DNA of 64,000 bases from Microthrixaceae bacterium (GTDB lineage Bacteria > Actinomycetota > Acidimicrobiia > Acidimicrobiales > Microtrichaceae): the NCBI GenBank assembly GCA_020637215.1, contig JACJWI010000006.1, forward strand, positions 1-64,000, in the 5' to 3' direction. Both the position numbers and the translations under genes were made by a program. Below are positions 7,963 to 16,538 of the stretch, in pieces. How positions within the stretch are numbered: the first letter of the stretch is position 1; every line of letters starts with the position of its first letter. A model generated the notes under the pieces. The model did not search any database, had not been told where the DNA came from, and was given only the letters and a program-made list of their open reading frames with translations.

Positions 7963-9135
7963 ATGGACGACCTCGGAGACGCTCCGGCCACCACGCCGCT
8001 GCTGTCGGTGGTGACTCCCACCTTCAACGAGTCCGAGAACCTGCCGATCCTCGTCGAGGAGCTCCACGCCGCCCTGGACGGCATCGACCACGAGATCGTC
8101 GTCGCCGACGACGACAGCCCCGACGGGACCTGGCGGGTCGCCGAGGAGATCGCCCGCACCGACCCCTCCGTGCGGGTCATGCGGCGCTTCCACGACAAGG
8201 GCCTGTCGGCCGCCGTGCTCGACGGCATGTCGATCGCCCGCGGCGAGTACCTGGCGGTGATCGACGCCGACCTGCAACACGACCCCACCGCCCTGCCCGC
8301 CATGCTCGACGAGCTCCGCTCCGGGGCGGACGTCTGCGTCGGGTCCCGGGCCACCGAGGGCGGCGGCTACGGCGACTGGTCGGCGTCGCGGCGGTTCGTG
8401 TCCTGGGTCGCCACGCTGATCGCCCGGGTCCTGCTGCGGGTGCCGGTGTCGGACCCGATGAGCGGGTTCTTCATGATCTCCGAGTCCGCCTACGCCCGCG
8501 CCGCGCCGAGCATCAACCCCCGCGGGTTCAAGATCCTGCTCGAGTTCATCGGGCGCAACCGGGACCTCCGCGTCGCCGAGGTCGGCTACACGTTCCGGAC
8601 CCGCACCCACGGCGAGACCAAGCTCAACGGCTCGGTGATCCGCTCCTACCTGCTCGGCGTCGCCGAGCTCCGACTCGGCCGCCAGGTCGACCCCGTCTTC
8701 CTGCTCTACGTGCTGGTCGGCCTGGTCGGCCTCGGGGTCAACTCCCTGGTGTTCACCGTCGCCGAGGCCGCCGGAGTGCCGACGATCACCACCGGCCTCA
8801 ACGACGCCATCGACCCGATCGAGGGGTCCTTCGCCCTGAGCGTCATGGTGTCGATCCTGGTCCTGTTCGTGCTGAACAACGAGTTCACGTTCTGGGAGGA
8901 GCGCTACCGGGGCTGGAAGTTGGCCCCCGCGTTCGGGGTGTTCTTCCTGATGTCGCTCATCGGGACCCTGGTGCACGTGGCGGTGTTCAAGTACCTCCAG
9001 AGCATCGGGTTCCTGCTCTCGGTGCTGGGCGCCGACTGGTCCCGAGTCGCCCAGAACCTGATCGGTGCGGTCGTCGCGCTCATCGTCAACTGGTACCTGA
9101 ACTCGACGTATCTGTGGCGCCGCCGACAGCGGTGA
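7963..9135 (+). CDS. Polyprenol-phosphate glycosyltransferase fused to GtrA-like membrane domain
   Basis: A 390-aa fusion. Residues 1-235 are a GT2 domain like dolichol-phosphate mannose synthase: SVVTPTFNESENLPIL, VVADDDSPDGTW, and the metal-binding IDADLQHDP. Residues about 245-385 hold four hydrophobic helices of the GtrA family, ending NWYLNSTYLWRR. DPMS-GtrA fusions make polyprenyl-phosphate sugars and probably help move them across the membrane. The mannose-1-phosphate guanylyltransferase fusion upstream could supply GDP-mannose, but that link is inference. The gene is divergent from the SRAP gene. Confidence 0.88.
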   Translation: MDDLGDAPATTPLLSVVTPTFNESENLPILVEELHAALDGIDHEIVVADDDSPDGTWRVAEEIARTDPSVRVMRRFHDKGLSAAVLDGMSIARGEYLAVIDADLQHDPTALPAMLDELRSGADVCVGSRATEGGGYGDWSASRRFVSWVATLIARVLLRVPVSDPMSGFFMISESAYARAAPSINPRGFKILLEFIGRNRDLRVAEVGYTFRTRTHGETKLNGSVIRSYLLGVAELRLGRQVDPVFLLYVLVGLVGLGVNSLVFTVAEAAGVPTITTGLNDAIDPIEGSFALSVMVSILVLFVLNNEFTFWEERYRGWKLAPAFGVFFLMSLIGTLVHVAVFKYLQSIGFLLSVLGADWSRVAQNLIGAVVALIVNWYLNSTYLWRRRQR

Positions 9136-9190
9136 AGGTCACGCCGCTCCGGGCCGCGGGCGGCGCCGGTGGAGAAGTACCGTCCCAGGG

Positions 9191-10396
9191 GTGCCGGAAC
9201 CGATGACCACACCGCCCCCGAAGCTCCGGGCCCGACCCCGGCGCTCCGGCCGGCCCGCCCGGTCCGCAGCGTTCGTCGCCATGGCCGCCGTTGCCGTGCT
9301 GGCCGTCGTGGGTGCCGTCGCGTGCAGCAGCGACGACGACGCGACACCCCGGCCGTCGGTGTCGGGCGCGTCCACCGCGGCCCCGACGACCGCGAGCACC
9401 ACCACGACCGAGGCCTCGATCGCTCCGGTGCCCTCCCCGGGCTGCCGCAACCGTGGGGGTGTGCCCGCGGTGACCGACCAGCGGCGCGAGATCGACGTCG
9501 ACGGCACCACCCGCTGGTACCTGCTGACCACGCCGGGACCCGCCGCGACATCCTCTTCCTCCACCTCCGCCTCAGGTGCCGCCGAGCCGGATCCGCTGCC
9601 GCTGCTGCTCGACTTCCACGGCCTGGCCGAAGGCGCCGAGGTCCACACCCGGATGAGCGGCTTCGACGAGATCGCCGGGCGGGAGCGGTTCGTGGTGGCC
9701 TACCCCAACGGCACCGGGACGCCGGTGCACTGGGCGGTCGAGACCGAGGGCAACCCCGACCTGGACTTCACCGATCAGCTGATCGACGCGCTCGGCTCCG
9801 AGCTGTGCCTGGACATGTCCCGGGTGTACTCCACCGGCCTGTCCAACGGAGCCATCTTCTCGTCGCTGCTGGGCTGCGTGCGTGCCGAACGTATCGCTGC
9901 CATCGCGCCGGTGGCCGGCGTGCAGTACCCCGACGGCTGCCAGACCGACCGACCGGTCCCGGTGCTGGCCGTGCACGGCACCGCGGACCCGATCCTGCAG
10001 TTCAACGGCGGGGTCGGAGGGTTCCTCGCCGGTGAGGACCCGCCGGAGGAGAGCTCCGGAGGTGGTCCCGACGGCTCGGCCTCGTCGAGCTCCATCGCCG
10101 GGGTCGACATCGACGGACCGGGCTACCCGGAGGCGGTCCGGAAGTGGGCCGCCCACAACGGGTGCCGCCCGAAGCCCGCCGACACCGAACCGGTCCCCGA
10201 CGTGACCCTGCGCACCTACGACTGCCCTCCCGGCGGAGAGGTCGAGTTCTACGTCGTGCACGGCGGCGGGCACTCCTGGCCCGGCAGCGCCTTCAGCGAA
10301 ACGATCGAGATGGTGGTCGGCCCGACCAACATGGCACTGCCCGCCAGCCAGCTGATCTGGGACTTCCTCAGCGCCCAGCGACTACCCGCGCCCTGA
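9191..10396 (+). CDS. Secreted PHB-depolymerase/feruloyl-esterase-like hydrolase (LpqC type)
   Basis: An alpha/beta hydrolase of 401 aa from the GTG at 9191; the ATG at 9203 gives 397 aa. A signal peptide ends near AVVGAVACSSDD, and the cysteine suggests a lipoprotein. A Thr/Ser-rich linker follows. The catalytic serine is in GLSNG (TGLSNGAIF), the aspartate in VHGTADPIL and the histidine in GGGHSWPG. LpqC-type enzymes cleave esters of polyhydroxyalkanoates or plant phenolics. The substrate is not predictable. A Gly/Ser-rich insert (EESSGGGPDGSASSSS) lies between the Asp and His blocks. Confidence 0.87.
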   Translation: MPEPMTTPPPKLRARPRRSGRPARSAAFVAMAAVAVLAVVGAVACSSDDDATPRPSVSGASTAAPTTASTTTTEASIAPVPSPGCRNRGGVPAVTDQRREIDVDGTTRWYLLTTPGPAATSSSSTSASGAAEPDPLPLLLDFHGLAEGAEVHTRMSGFDEIAGRERFVVAYPNGTGTPVHWAVETEGNPDLDFTDQLIDALGSELCLDMSRVYSTGLSNGAIFSSLLGCVRAERIAAIAPVAGVQYPDGCQTDRPVPVLAVHGTADPILQFNGGVGGFLAGEDPPEESSGGGPDGSASSSSIAGVDIDGPGYPEAVRKWAAHNGCRPKPADTEPVPDVTLRTYDCPPGGEVEFYVVHGGGHSWPGSAFSETIEMVVGPTNMALPASQLIWDFLSAQRLPAP

Positions 10397-10437
10397 GCGC
10401 AGGTCCTCGGCTCCCTCCAGGTACCCGGACGCGGAAC

Positions 10438-10462
10438 GGCCGGCGGGACGCACCCGCCGGCC
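10438..10462. terminator. GC-rich hairpin between convergent genes
   Basis: A perfect 10-bp stem, GGCCGGCGGG and CCCGCCGGCC, with a 5-base loop. It lies between the stop of the esterase gene (+) and the stop of the small lipoprotein gene (-). A symmetric hairpin here would serve both transcripts. No T tract is present on either side. Confidence 0.5.
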
Positions 10463-10484
10463 GGATCCGGATGTCGACCAGGGA

Positions 10485-10886
10485 TCAGCCCTGACCGACG
10501 TTGGCGAGCTCCTTGGTGCAGTCGGTCAGCGCCGTGGCGAGCTTCGGGTCCTTGATGACCTCGGAGGTCAGGTCCTGGGCCTGCTGGCTGAGGGCCTGAG
10601 CGTCCTTGGCGGCCTCCTGGGCCAGGTCGGTGTCACGATCGGCGATCGCCTTCTTGGACTTCTCGGCCAGCGCCTTGGCGTCGTCGCAGAACTTGTCGAC
10701 CTTGGCGTTGCCGGTCGACGACGAGCTGCCCGAGTCCGACGAACCCGAGTCCGACGAACCCGAATCCGAGGACTGGCTGCTGGAATCGGACTTGGAGCCG
10801 CTGTCGGCGGAGTCGTCGCCGCCGCAGCCGACCAGGAGGATCGCCGGCACGGCCAGTGCGGCGATCAGAGCCGTTACACGCTTCAT
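10485..10886 (-). CDS. Small lipoprotein with Ser/Asp-rich linker, function unknown
   Basis: A 133-aa predicted lipoprotein. The signal peptide MKRVTALIAALAVPAILLVG is followed by C, then a Ser/Asp/Gly-rich stretch containing four SDSG-like repeats. The last 80 residues are a helical, Ala/Lys/Asp-rich domain with two cysteines (FCDDAKAL and LTDCTKEL) that could form a disulfide. I do not recognise the domain. The start at 10886 was chosen because the signal peptide begins there. The upstream gap to nth carries a 54-bp palindrome. Confidence 0.75.
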   Translation of the reverse strand: MKRVTALIAALAVPAILLVGCGGDDSADSGSKSDSSSQSSDSGSSDSGSSDSGSSSSTGNAKVDKFCDDAKALAEKSKKAIADRDTDLAQEAAKDAQALSQQAQDLTSEVIKDPKLATALTDCTKELANVGQG

Positions 10887-10990
10887 GTTGTCCCTCGCTG
10901 TCGGTTGGGTCGACGCCCGGGGGTGGGCGCCGGAGCGGGGTTCATTCTTATCGGCTCCCCCCGCCATCGCGGCGCATGCCCACCGACGAC

Positions 10991-11044
10991 CCGTTCTGTA
11001 GTGCGAGATCCAGGCGTTCGCCTGGATCTCGCACTACAGAACGG
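10991..11044. repeat. 54-bp palindromic repeat, copy A
   Basis: A perfect palindrome. The arm begins CCGTTCTGTAGTGCGAGATC, continues CAGGCG, then a TT centre, then the exact complement. It is one of five copies in the window. This copy lies between two divergent genes (the small lipoprotein and nth), so it is not placed as a terminator. In RNA it would form a 26-bp hairpin. Confidence 0.95.
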
Positions 11045-11063
11045 CGGTTCGGTGGGGGCCGGT

Positions 11064-11744
11064 ATGGTCGCCGGCGTGAAGCGCCAGGACAAGGCCGACC
11101 GCATCGGGGAGGTCCTCGACGACCTCTACCCCGATCCGCCCATCCCGCTCGACCACACCGATCCGTACACACTGCTGGTCGCCGTTGCGCTCTCGGCGCA
11201 GACCACCGACAAGAAGGTCAACGAGGTCACCCCGGCGCTGTTCGCCGAGGCGTCCACGCCCGAGGACATGGTCGCGCTCGGGCCGGACCGCATCCTGGAG
11301 CTGATCCGCGAGATCGGCCTGGCGCCGACCAAGGCCCGGAACCTGTGGCTGGCCGCGGATCGCATCGTCGAGTCCGGCGGCGAGGTGCGGCCCGATTGGG
11401 ACTTCCTCGAATCACTGCCCGGGGTCGGCCACAAGACCGCCAGCGTCGTCATGTCCCAGGCCTTCGGCGTCCCCGCCTTCCCCGTCGACACCCACATCCA
11501 CCGCCTGGCCGGACGGTGGGGCCTGTCGTCGGCGGTCAACGTGGAGCGAACCGAACGGGACCTCAAGGCGGTGTTCCCGATCGACACCTGGAACGTACGC
11601 CACCTCCAGATCATCTACTTCGGCCGCGAGCACTGCCCGGCCCGCCACCACGACCTCACCACCTGTCCGATCTGCTCGTGGGCGGCCACCAAGCGGCGCA
11701 TCGCCGAGGAGTCCGACCCCTCCCCCACCGGCCGTCGGAGGTGA
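11064..11744 (+). CDS. nth: Endonuclease III-like DNA glycosylase/AP lyase
   Basis: A 226-aa base-excision repair enzyme. The helix-hairpin-helix LPGVGHKTASVV contains the catalytic Lys, and VDTHIHRLAGRWGL contains the catalytic Asp. The C-terminal iron-sulfur region is unusual. It shows CPARHHDLTTCPIC, three cysteines spaced C-x9-C-x2-C, and no fourth cysteine follows; textbook Nth has C-x6-C-x2-C-x5-C. The cluster may be absent or altered. ATG at 11064 was chosen; further upstream the frame runs through the palindrome. Confidence 0.9.
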   Translation: MVAGVKRQDKADRIGEVLDDLYPDPPIPLDHTDPYTLLVAVALSAQTTDKKVNEVTPALFAEASTPEDMVALGPDRILELIREIGLAPTKARNLWLAADRIVESGGEVRPDWDFLESLPGVGHKTASVVMSQAFGVPAFPVDTHIHRLAGRWGLSSAVNVERTERDLKAVFPIDTWNVRHLQIIYFGREHCPARHHDLTTCPICSWAATKRRIAEESDPSPTGRRR

Positions 11745-11791
11745 CCAAGGTCCCGGGCCCGTCCGCGGAGCCGGGGGCTACCGTCGGTTCG

Positions 11792-12388
11792 ATGAGCGAG
11801 AACCGATGGTTGCAGATGCTCGAGGCCAACCCCGGGCACTCCGACTGGTACATCGAGCGCTTCAAGGCGATGGCGGCCGAAGGCCGGGACCTCGACGGTG
11901 AGGCCCGACTGATCGACGCCATGGCCGGCCGCGGCGCCCGGATCCTCGACGCCGGTTGCGGTCCGGGTCGGGTCGGCGGACGCCTTGCGGTGCTCGGCCA
12001 CACCGTGGTGGGCGTCGACCTGGACCCGGCCCTGATCGACGAGGCCCGCTCGGTGCATCCGGGCGCGACGTGGCGCGTCGGTGACCTGAGCGAGCTCGAC
12101 CTGGGCGACCTGGACCCGTTCGACCTGATCGTCAACGCCGGCAACGTCATGACGTTCCTCGACCCGGCCACCCGGCGTGAGGTGCTGCGGCGGATGGGAG
12201 CACACCTGGCCGCGGACGGCCGTCTGGTCGTCGGGTTCGGAGCGGGACGCGACTACGACTTCGACGAGTTCTTCGCCGACGTCGACGCCGTCGGCCTGGC
12301 CGTCGAGCTGCGCCTGGCGACCTGGGACCTGCGTCCGTTCGGACCGGGGTCCGACTTCCTCGTCGCCGTCCTCGTCCGGGGGTCCTGA
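11792..12388 (+). CDS. Class I SAM-dependent methyltransferase
   Basis: A 198-aa protein with a complete Rossmann methyltransferase core. The SAM-binding motif is ILDAGCGPGRVG (about residue 50), followed by VVGVDLDPALIDEAR, an acidic motif at VGDLSELDL, and LIVNAGNVMTFL. It has the short length of small-molecule methyltransferases. It is separated by 127 bp from the following VOC gene, so it may or may not belong to that cluster. The substrate is unknown. Confidence 0.82.
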   Translation: MSENRWLQMLEANPGHSDWYIERFKAMAAEGRDLDGEARLIDAMAGRGARILDAGCGPGRVGGRLAVLGHTVVGVDLDPALIDEARSVHPGATWRVGDLSELDLGDLDPFDLIVNAGNVMTFLDPATRREVLRRMGAHLAADGRLVVGFGAGRDYDFDEFFADVDAVGLAVELRLATWDLRPFGPGSDFLVAVLVRGS

Positions 12389-12515
12389 CCCCCGGCGCAC
12401 TCCGGTGGCGCCGACCGCCACGGCCGCACGCGACAATGGTCCGCAGTGGGGGCGCGCTCCCCCGTCGGCCCGGGAAGGTCTCGCGGGTCACCACTCTCGG
12501 ACCGGGAGGCGACCG

Positions 12516-13037
12516 ATGAGCTCCGCTTCGCTGCACCACGTGGCGTTCGCCTGCAAGGACCCCGAGGCGACCCGGCACTTCTACGAGGACCTCATGGGGT
12601 TCCCGCTGGTGCACACCGAGGTCGCCCCCGTCGAGAAGGGCTTCATCCGCCACTTCTTCTTCGCCCTCGACGACGGCAGCTGCATCGCGTTCTTCGACCT
12701 CCACGACGCGGGCGAGAAGCCCGGATGGTCCACCGAGATCGCCACCGGGCTCGGTCTGCCGCTGTGGTGCAACCACCTGGCGCTGCGGGCGGACGAGACC
12801 AAGCAGGCCGAGGTGCGCGACCGGGTCGAGGCCGACGACAGCGACGTCCTGATGGTCCTCGACCACGACTGGTGCGAGTCGCACTACTACCTGGACCCCA
12901 ACGGAATCCTGATCGAGCTGTGCCGCGACACGCCCGGCATGCCCACCGACGCCGCCCGGGCCCGCGAGCTGCTCACCGCGATGCCCGAGGCGGGCACGCC
13001 GCAGGCCGAGTCCCGACTCGTCGACCACTCCCGGTGA
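12516..13037 (+). CDS. VOC-superfamily (glyoxalase/dioxygenase-like) metalloprotein
   Basis: A 173-aa vicinal-oxygen-chelate protein. It has a paired beta-alpha-beta-beta-beta fold signature: LHHVAFACKDPEATRHFYED at the start, then WCNHLALRAD and YYLDPNGILIELCRD. Likely metal ligands are His7 or His8, the His in WCNHLAL and the Glu in ILIELC. The family includes extradiol dioxygenases, glyoxalases and isomerases. It is the first gene of a translationally coupled trio: its stop overlaps the next start (GTGA). Confidence 0.82.
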   Translation: MSSASLHHVAFACKDPEATRHFYEDLMGFPLVHTEVAPVEKGFIRHFFFALDDGSCIAFFDLHDAGEKPGWSTEIATGLGLPLWCNHLALRADETKQAEVRDRVEADDSDVLMVLDHDWCESHYYLDPNGILIELCRDTPGMPTDAARARELLTAMPEAGTPQAESRLVDHSR

Positions 13038-14149
13038 GCGTCGAGCGCACCTTCGTCGGACTGCCGTCGCCGGGCTTCGGCCGCTTCGGTGCCGGCGGCC
13101 ACCCGTGCCAGGGCGTCTACCACACCCCCGCGGGGGTCCGGCCCGAGGTGGCGTTCATCGCGTCGCACTACAACATCGACTTCTCCGAGCACTACCTGGC
13201 CGACCTCCTCGCCGGGCACGGCTTCGGGTTCCTCGGTTGGAACACCCGCTTCCGCGGCGACGAAGCCCACTTCCTGCTCGATCACGCCCTCGCGGACGTG
13301 GGCGTCGGCGTGCGGTGGCTGCGCGAACAGGCCGGGGTCTCCCGGGTGGTGCTGCTCGGCAACTCCGGCGGCGGTTCGCTCATGGCCGCCTACCAGTCCC
13401 AGGCGGTCGACCCCAACGTGACCCCGCTGCCGGGGATGCGTCCTGCCGCGGGCATCGACGACCTCATCGCCGCCGACGCCTACGTGTCGCTCGCCGCCCA
13501 TCCCGGCCGACCCGACGTGCTCACCGCGTGGATGGACGCGGCGGTGACCGACGAGACCGACCCGACCGCGACCGACCCGACCCTCGACCTGTGGAACCCC
13601 CAGAACGGTCCGCCGTTCTCGGCCGAGTTCGTCGCTCGCTATCGGGCCGCGCAGGAGGCCCGCAACCAGCGGATCACCGACTGGTGTCGGGACGAGCTCG
13701 ATCGACTGGCCGCCGCGGGGATCGGCGACCGGCTGTTCACGACCTCCCGCCTGTGGGCCGACCCGCGCACCGTCGACCCCACCCTCGAGCCCACCGCCCG
13801 GCGAGCGAACCGGTGCTACCTGGGCGATCCCCGCCGGGCCAACTACGGGACCTGGGGCGTCGGGCAGTGCAGCTCGCTGCGCACATGGTTGTCGATGTGG
13901 AGCCTGGAGACCTCGCAGTGCCGGGCCGAGCCCCACCTGGCCCGGATCACGGTCCCTTCGCTGGTGATCAACGCGGACGCCGACACCGGCGTCTTCCCGA
14001 GCGACGCCCGGACGATCCTCGACGCCATCGGCACCGCCGACAAGCAGCTCGTCGAGGTGGCCGGCGACCACTACCTGATCGAGCCGGACGACGCCCGTCC
14101 CCGGACCGCGGCGCTCATCGCGGACTGGGTCGCCGGCGCTCTCGGGTGA
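13034..14149 (+). CDS. Alpha/beta hydrolase
   Basis: A 371-aa hydrolase. The nucleophile is in VVLLGNSGGGSLM, the acid is probably in INADADTGVFPSDA, and the histidine is in VAGDHYLIEP near the C-terminus. The middle (about residues 150-270) is a large cap-like insertion. The GTG start at 13034 overlaps the VOC gene stop, and the stop overlaps the kinase start, so the three proteins are translationally coupled. The cluster suggests hydrolysis of an ester or lactone intermediate. That is inference from context. Confidence 0.82.
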   Translation: MSVERTFVGLPSPGFGRFGAGGHPCQGVYHTPAGVRPEVAFIASHYNIDFSEHYLADLLAGHGFGFLGWNTRFRGDEAHFLLDHALADVGVGVRWLREQAGVSRVVLLGNSGGGSLMAAYQSQAVDPNVTPLPGMRPAAGIDDLIAADAYVSLAAHPGRPDVLTAWMDAAVTDETDPTATDPTLDLWNPQNGPPFSAEFVARYRAAQEARNQRITDWCRDELDRLAAAGIGDRLFTTSRLWADPRTVDPTLEPTARRANRCYLGDPRRANYGTWGVGQCSSLRTWLSMWSLETSQCRAEPHLARITVPSLVINADADTGVFPSDARTILDAIGTADKQLVEVAGDHYLIEPDDARPRTAALIADWVAGALG

Positions 14150-15162
14150 CCGCCGGGACCGAGCTGCCGGCCGCGATCCGTCGCGGTCTGAACGCCCTCG
14201 GACTGCTGGCCGAGGGCGACGGCGTGAGCGGTGTCCCGCTGACCGGCGGGGTCTCGTCGGACATCTGGCGGGTCGACCTCGCCACCGGCCCCGTGGTGGC
14301 CAAGCGAGCCCTCGAGCGTCTGCGGGTCGAGGCCACATGGATCGTCCCGACCTCGCGCACCGCGCACGAGGCGGCCTGGCTGCGGGACGCGGCTCGGGCC
14401 GTTCCCGCCCTGGTGCCCCGAGCGCTCGGCTACGACGCCGCGTCGGGTGTCCTCGTCCTCGAGTGGCTGGACCCGGCCCGGTTCGGCAACTGGAAGGCGC
14501 AGCTGGCCGCCGGTCCGCTCACCGACGACGTCGGCGCCGGGGTGGCGGCCGCGTTGGGCGACCGGCTCGGTGCCGTGCACGCCGCCATGTCCGACCCGGT
14601 CCGTGACGCCGCTGCGTTCGCGGCCGGCGACCTGTTCGGAGCACTGCGCCTGGACCCCTACCTCCGGGTGACCGCGGGGGCGCACCCCGACATGGCCGGC
14701 CGGCTCGACGATCTGGCCGAGCGGACCTCCGCCACCGGTCGCACGGTGATCCACGGCGACGTCAGCCCCAAGAACGTGCTGGTGGGACCCGACGGTCCGG
14801 TGCTGGTCGACGCCGAGTGCGCGACCTGGGGCGACCCGGCCTTCGACGTCGCGTTCTGCCTCAACCACCTCCTGCTGAAGGGCCTGTGGCACCCCGACGA
14901 TGCAGCCGTGCTGGCTCGGGCCGCCGATGCACTGGTCGCCGGGTACCGCAGCCACGTCGCCTGGGAGGACCCCGACAAGTTGGACGAGCGGGTGGCCACG
15001 CTGGTCCCGGCACTGGCGTTGGCCCGCGTGGACGGGGCATCGCCGGTCGAGTACCTCGACGACGCGCAGCGCGACGACGTACGCCACCGGGCCCGCACCC
15101 TGTTGATCGACACCCCCGCCACGGTGGCCGACCTGCTGACCCGCTGGTTCCACTCCCCCTGA
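14146..15162 (+). CDS. Aminoglycoside-phosphotransferase-family small-molecule kinase
   Basis: A 338-aa protein of the APH/choline-kinase fold. The ATP lysine is in PVVAKRALERLRV. The catalytic loop is VIHGDVSPKNVLV, and the metal-binding motif is VLVDAECATWGDP. Residues 45-65 lack aminoglycoside-specific features, so an antibiotic-resistance role is not supported. Members of this fold often phosphorylate sugars, alcohols or amino alcohols. It is coupled to the hydrolase upstream and followed by a 54-bp palindrome, then a divergent enolase. Confidence 0.8.
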   Translation: MTAGTELPAAIRRGLNALGLLAEGDGVSGVPLTGGVSSDIWRVDLATGPVVAKRALERLRVEATWIVPTSRTAHEAAWLRDAARAVPALVPRALGYDAASGVLVLEWLDPARFGNWKAQLAAGPLTDDVGAGVAAALGDRLGAVHAAMSDPVRDAAAFAAGDLFGALRLDPYLRVTAGAHPDMAGRLDDLAERTSATGRTVIHGDVSPKNVLVGPDGPVLVDAECATWGDPAFDVAFCLNHLLLKGLWHPDDAAVLARAADALVAGYRSHVAWEDPDKLDERVATLVPALALARVDGASPVEYLDDAQRDDVRHRARTLLIDTPATVADLLTRWFHSP

Positions 15163-15216
15163 CCGTTCTGTAGTGCGAGATCCACACGTTCGCCTGGATC
15201 TCGCACTACAGAACGG
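15163..15216. repeat. 54-bp palindromic repeat, copy B
   Basis: It begins directly after the kinase stop codon (TGA then CCGTTCTG). The outer 21 bp of the arms are perfectly complementary. The inner part has drifted: ACACG on the left against CGCCT on the right. This copy therefore has a larger unpaired centre than the others. It separates the kinase gene from the enolase-like gene in the same orientation. Confidence 0.95.
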
Positions 15217-15260
15217 GTGGGCGGATCCACACGTCCCCGCCATCCACACCGAAGGACTCC

Positions 15261-16538
15261 ATGAACGACGCGACCATCACCGCCGTCACCGGCCACCGCC
15301 GCTGGGACTCCCGCGGTCGACCCACCGTCGAGGCGGTCGTCACCACCACGAGCGGTACCGGCCGGGCTCTCGCCCCGGCGGGCGCCTCCACCGGCTCGGG
15401 CGAGGCGCTCGACCTGCGCGACGGCGGCGACCGCTTCGACGGGCTCGACGTGACCACCGCGGTGAGCAACATTTCGGAGCGGATCGCTCCGGCCCTGATC
15501 GGCCTCGACGCGGCGGACCAGACCACCGTCGACGCCGCCCTCGAGAGCCTCGATCCCTCCGTCGGGTTCTCGGAGTTGGGCGGCAACGCCGTGGTCGCGG
15601 TCTCGCTCGCCAACGCCCACGCCGCAGCCGCGAGCCGGGGCGAACCGCTCTGGCGGACGGTGCTGGGCCCGGGGGTCGAGATCGCCGGCACGGTGGCGCT
15701 GCCGGTGCCCGAGATCCAGATCTTCGGCGGCGGCGCGCATGCCCACCGTCGCATCGACATCCAGGACCTGATGGTCGTCCCCCGGGGTGCGACCACCTTC
15801 GCCCAGGCGCTCGACTGGACCGCCGAGATCTACCGCGCCGCCGGACGCTGGATGGACGACCGCGGCCTGCGGATGGGAGTGGCCGACGAAGGCGGCTGGT
15901 GGCCGGCGCTCGACACCAACCAGCAGGCGCTCGACGCCCTGACCGCGGCGATCGAAGCCGCCGGGCTCGAGCCGGTCACCCAGGTCGGCATCGCCCTCGA
16001 CATCGCCGCCAGCCAGTTCGGCCGGAACGGCCGCTACCGCCTGGGCCGGGAGGAACGGGAGCTCGACACCGCTGCGATGATCGACCTGCTCGTCTCGTGG
16101 GTCGACCGCTACCCGATCGTGTCGGTCGAGGACCCCGTCGCCGAGGACGACCCGGCCGGGATGGCGGCGTTCACCGCGGCGACGGGTGAGCGCATCCAGG
16201 TGGTCGGCGATGACTTCCTGGTCACCGACGCCGACCGGGTCGCACGGGCCGCCGAGGACCGCAGCGCCAACACGGTGCTGATCAAGCCCAACCAGGCCGG
16301 GACGCTCACCCGGGCCCGCGCCGCGCTCGACGCCGCGCACGCCCGGGGCCTGCAGACGATCGTGTCGGCCCGATCCGGCGAGACCGAGGACGTGTCGGTC
16401 GCACACCTCGCCGTCGGCTGGGGGTCGAACGGCGTCAAGGTCGGGTCGATCACCCGCGGCGAACGCACCGCCAAGTGGAACGAGATGCTGCGCATCGAGG
16501 AGTCGCTCGGCGACCGGGCCCGGGGGTTGCGGCGATGA
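15261..16538 (+). CDS. Enolase-family protein with altered active site
   Basis: A 425-aa enolase homologue of normal length. Conserved elements are GASTG (residues 41-45), the metal aspartate D247 in IALDIAASQF, E290 in SVEDP, D317 in VVGDDF, and K342 in IKPNQAGTLT. Two canonical residues differ. The general-acid-region glutamate in the HAxNxxDxQE motif is Asp169, and the histidine in the SHRSGETED loop is Ala370 (SARSGETED). These changes suggest a different or modified substrate from 2-phosphoglycerate. It is coupled to the FAH gene by an ATGA overlap. It is probably not the housekeeping enolase. Confidence 0.85.
   Translation: MNDATITAVTGHRRWDSRGRPTVEAVVTTTSGTGRALAPAGASTGSGEALDLRDGGDRFDGLDVTTAVSNISERIAPALIGLDAADQTTVDAALESLDPSVGFSELGGNAVVAVSLANAHAAAASRGEPLWRTVLGPGVEIAGTVALPVPEIQIFGGGAHAHRRIDIQDLMVVPRGATTFAQALDWTAEIYRAAGRWMDDRGLRMGVADEGGWWPALDTNQQALDALTAAIEAAGLEPVTQVGIALDIAASQFGRNGRYRLGREERELDTAAMIDLLVSWVDRYPIVSVEDPVAEDDPAGMAAFTAATGERIQVVGDDFLVTDADRVARAAEDRSANTVLIKPNQAGTLTRARAALDAAHARGLQTIVSARSGETEDVSVAHLAVGWGSNGVKVGSITRGERTAKWNEMLRIEESLGDRARGLRR

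Noticed and set aside
10991..11044. The 54-bp palindrome as a plain factor-independent terminator
   Set aside because: This copy lies between two divergent gene starts, no T tract follows any copy, and sequence as well as pairing is conserved among copies.
14146..15162. Aminoglycoside resistance gene
   Set aside because: Only the general kinase fold is shared; the gene is coupled to metabolic enzymes and has no resistance-specific features.
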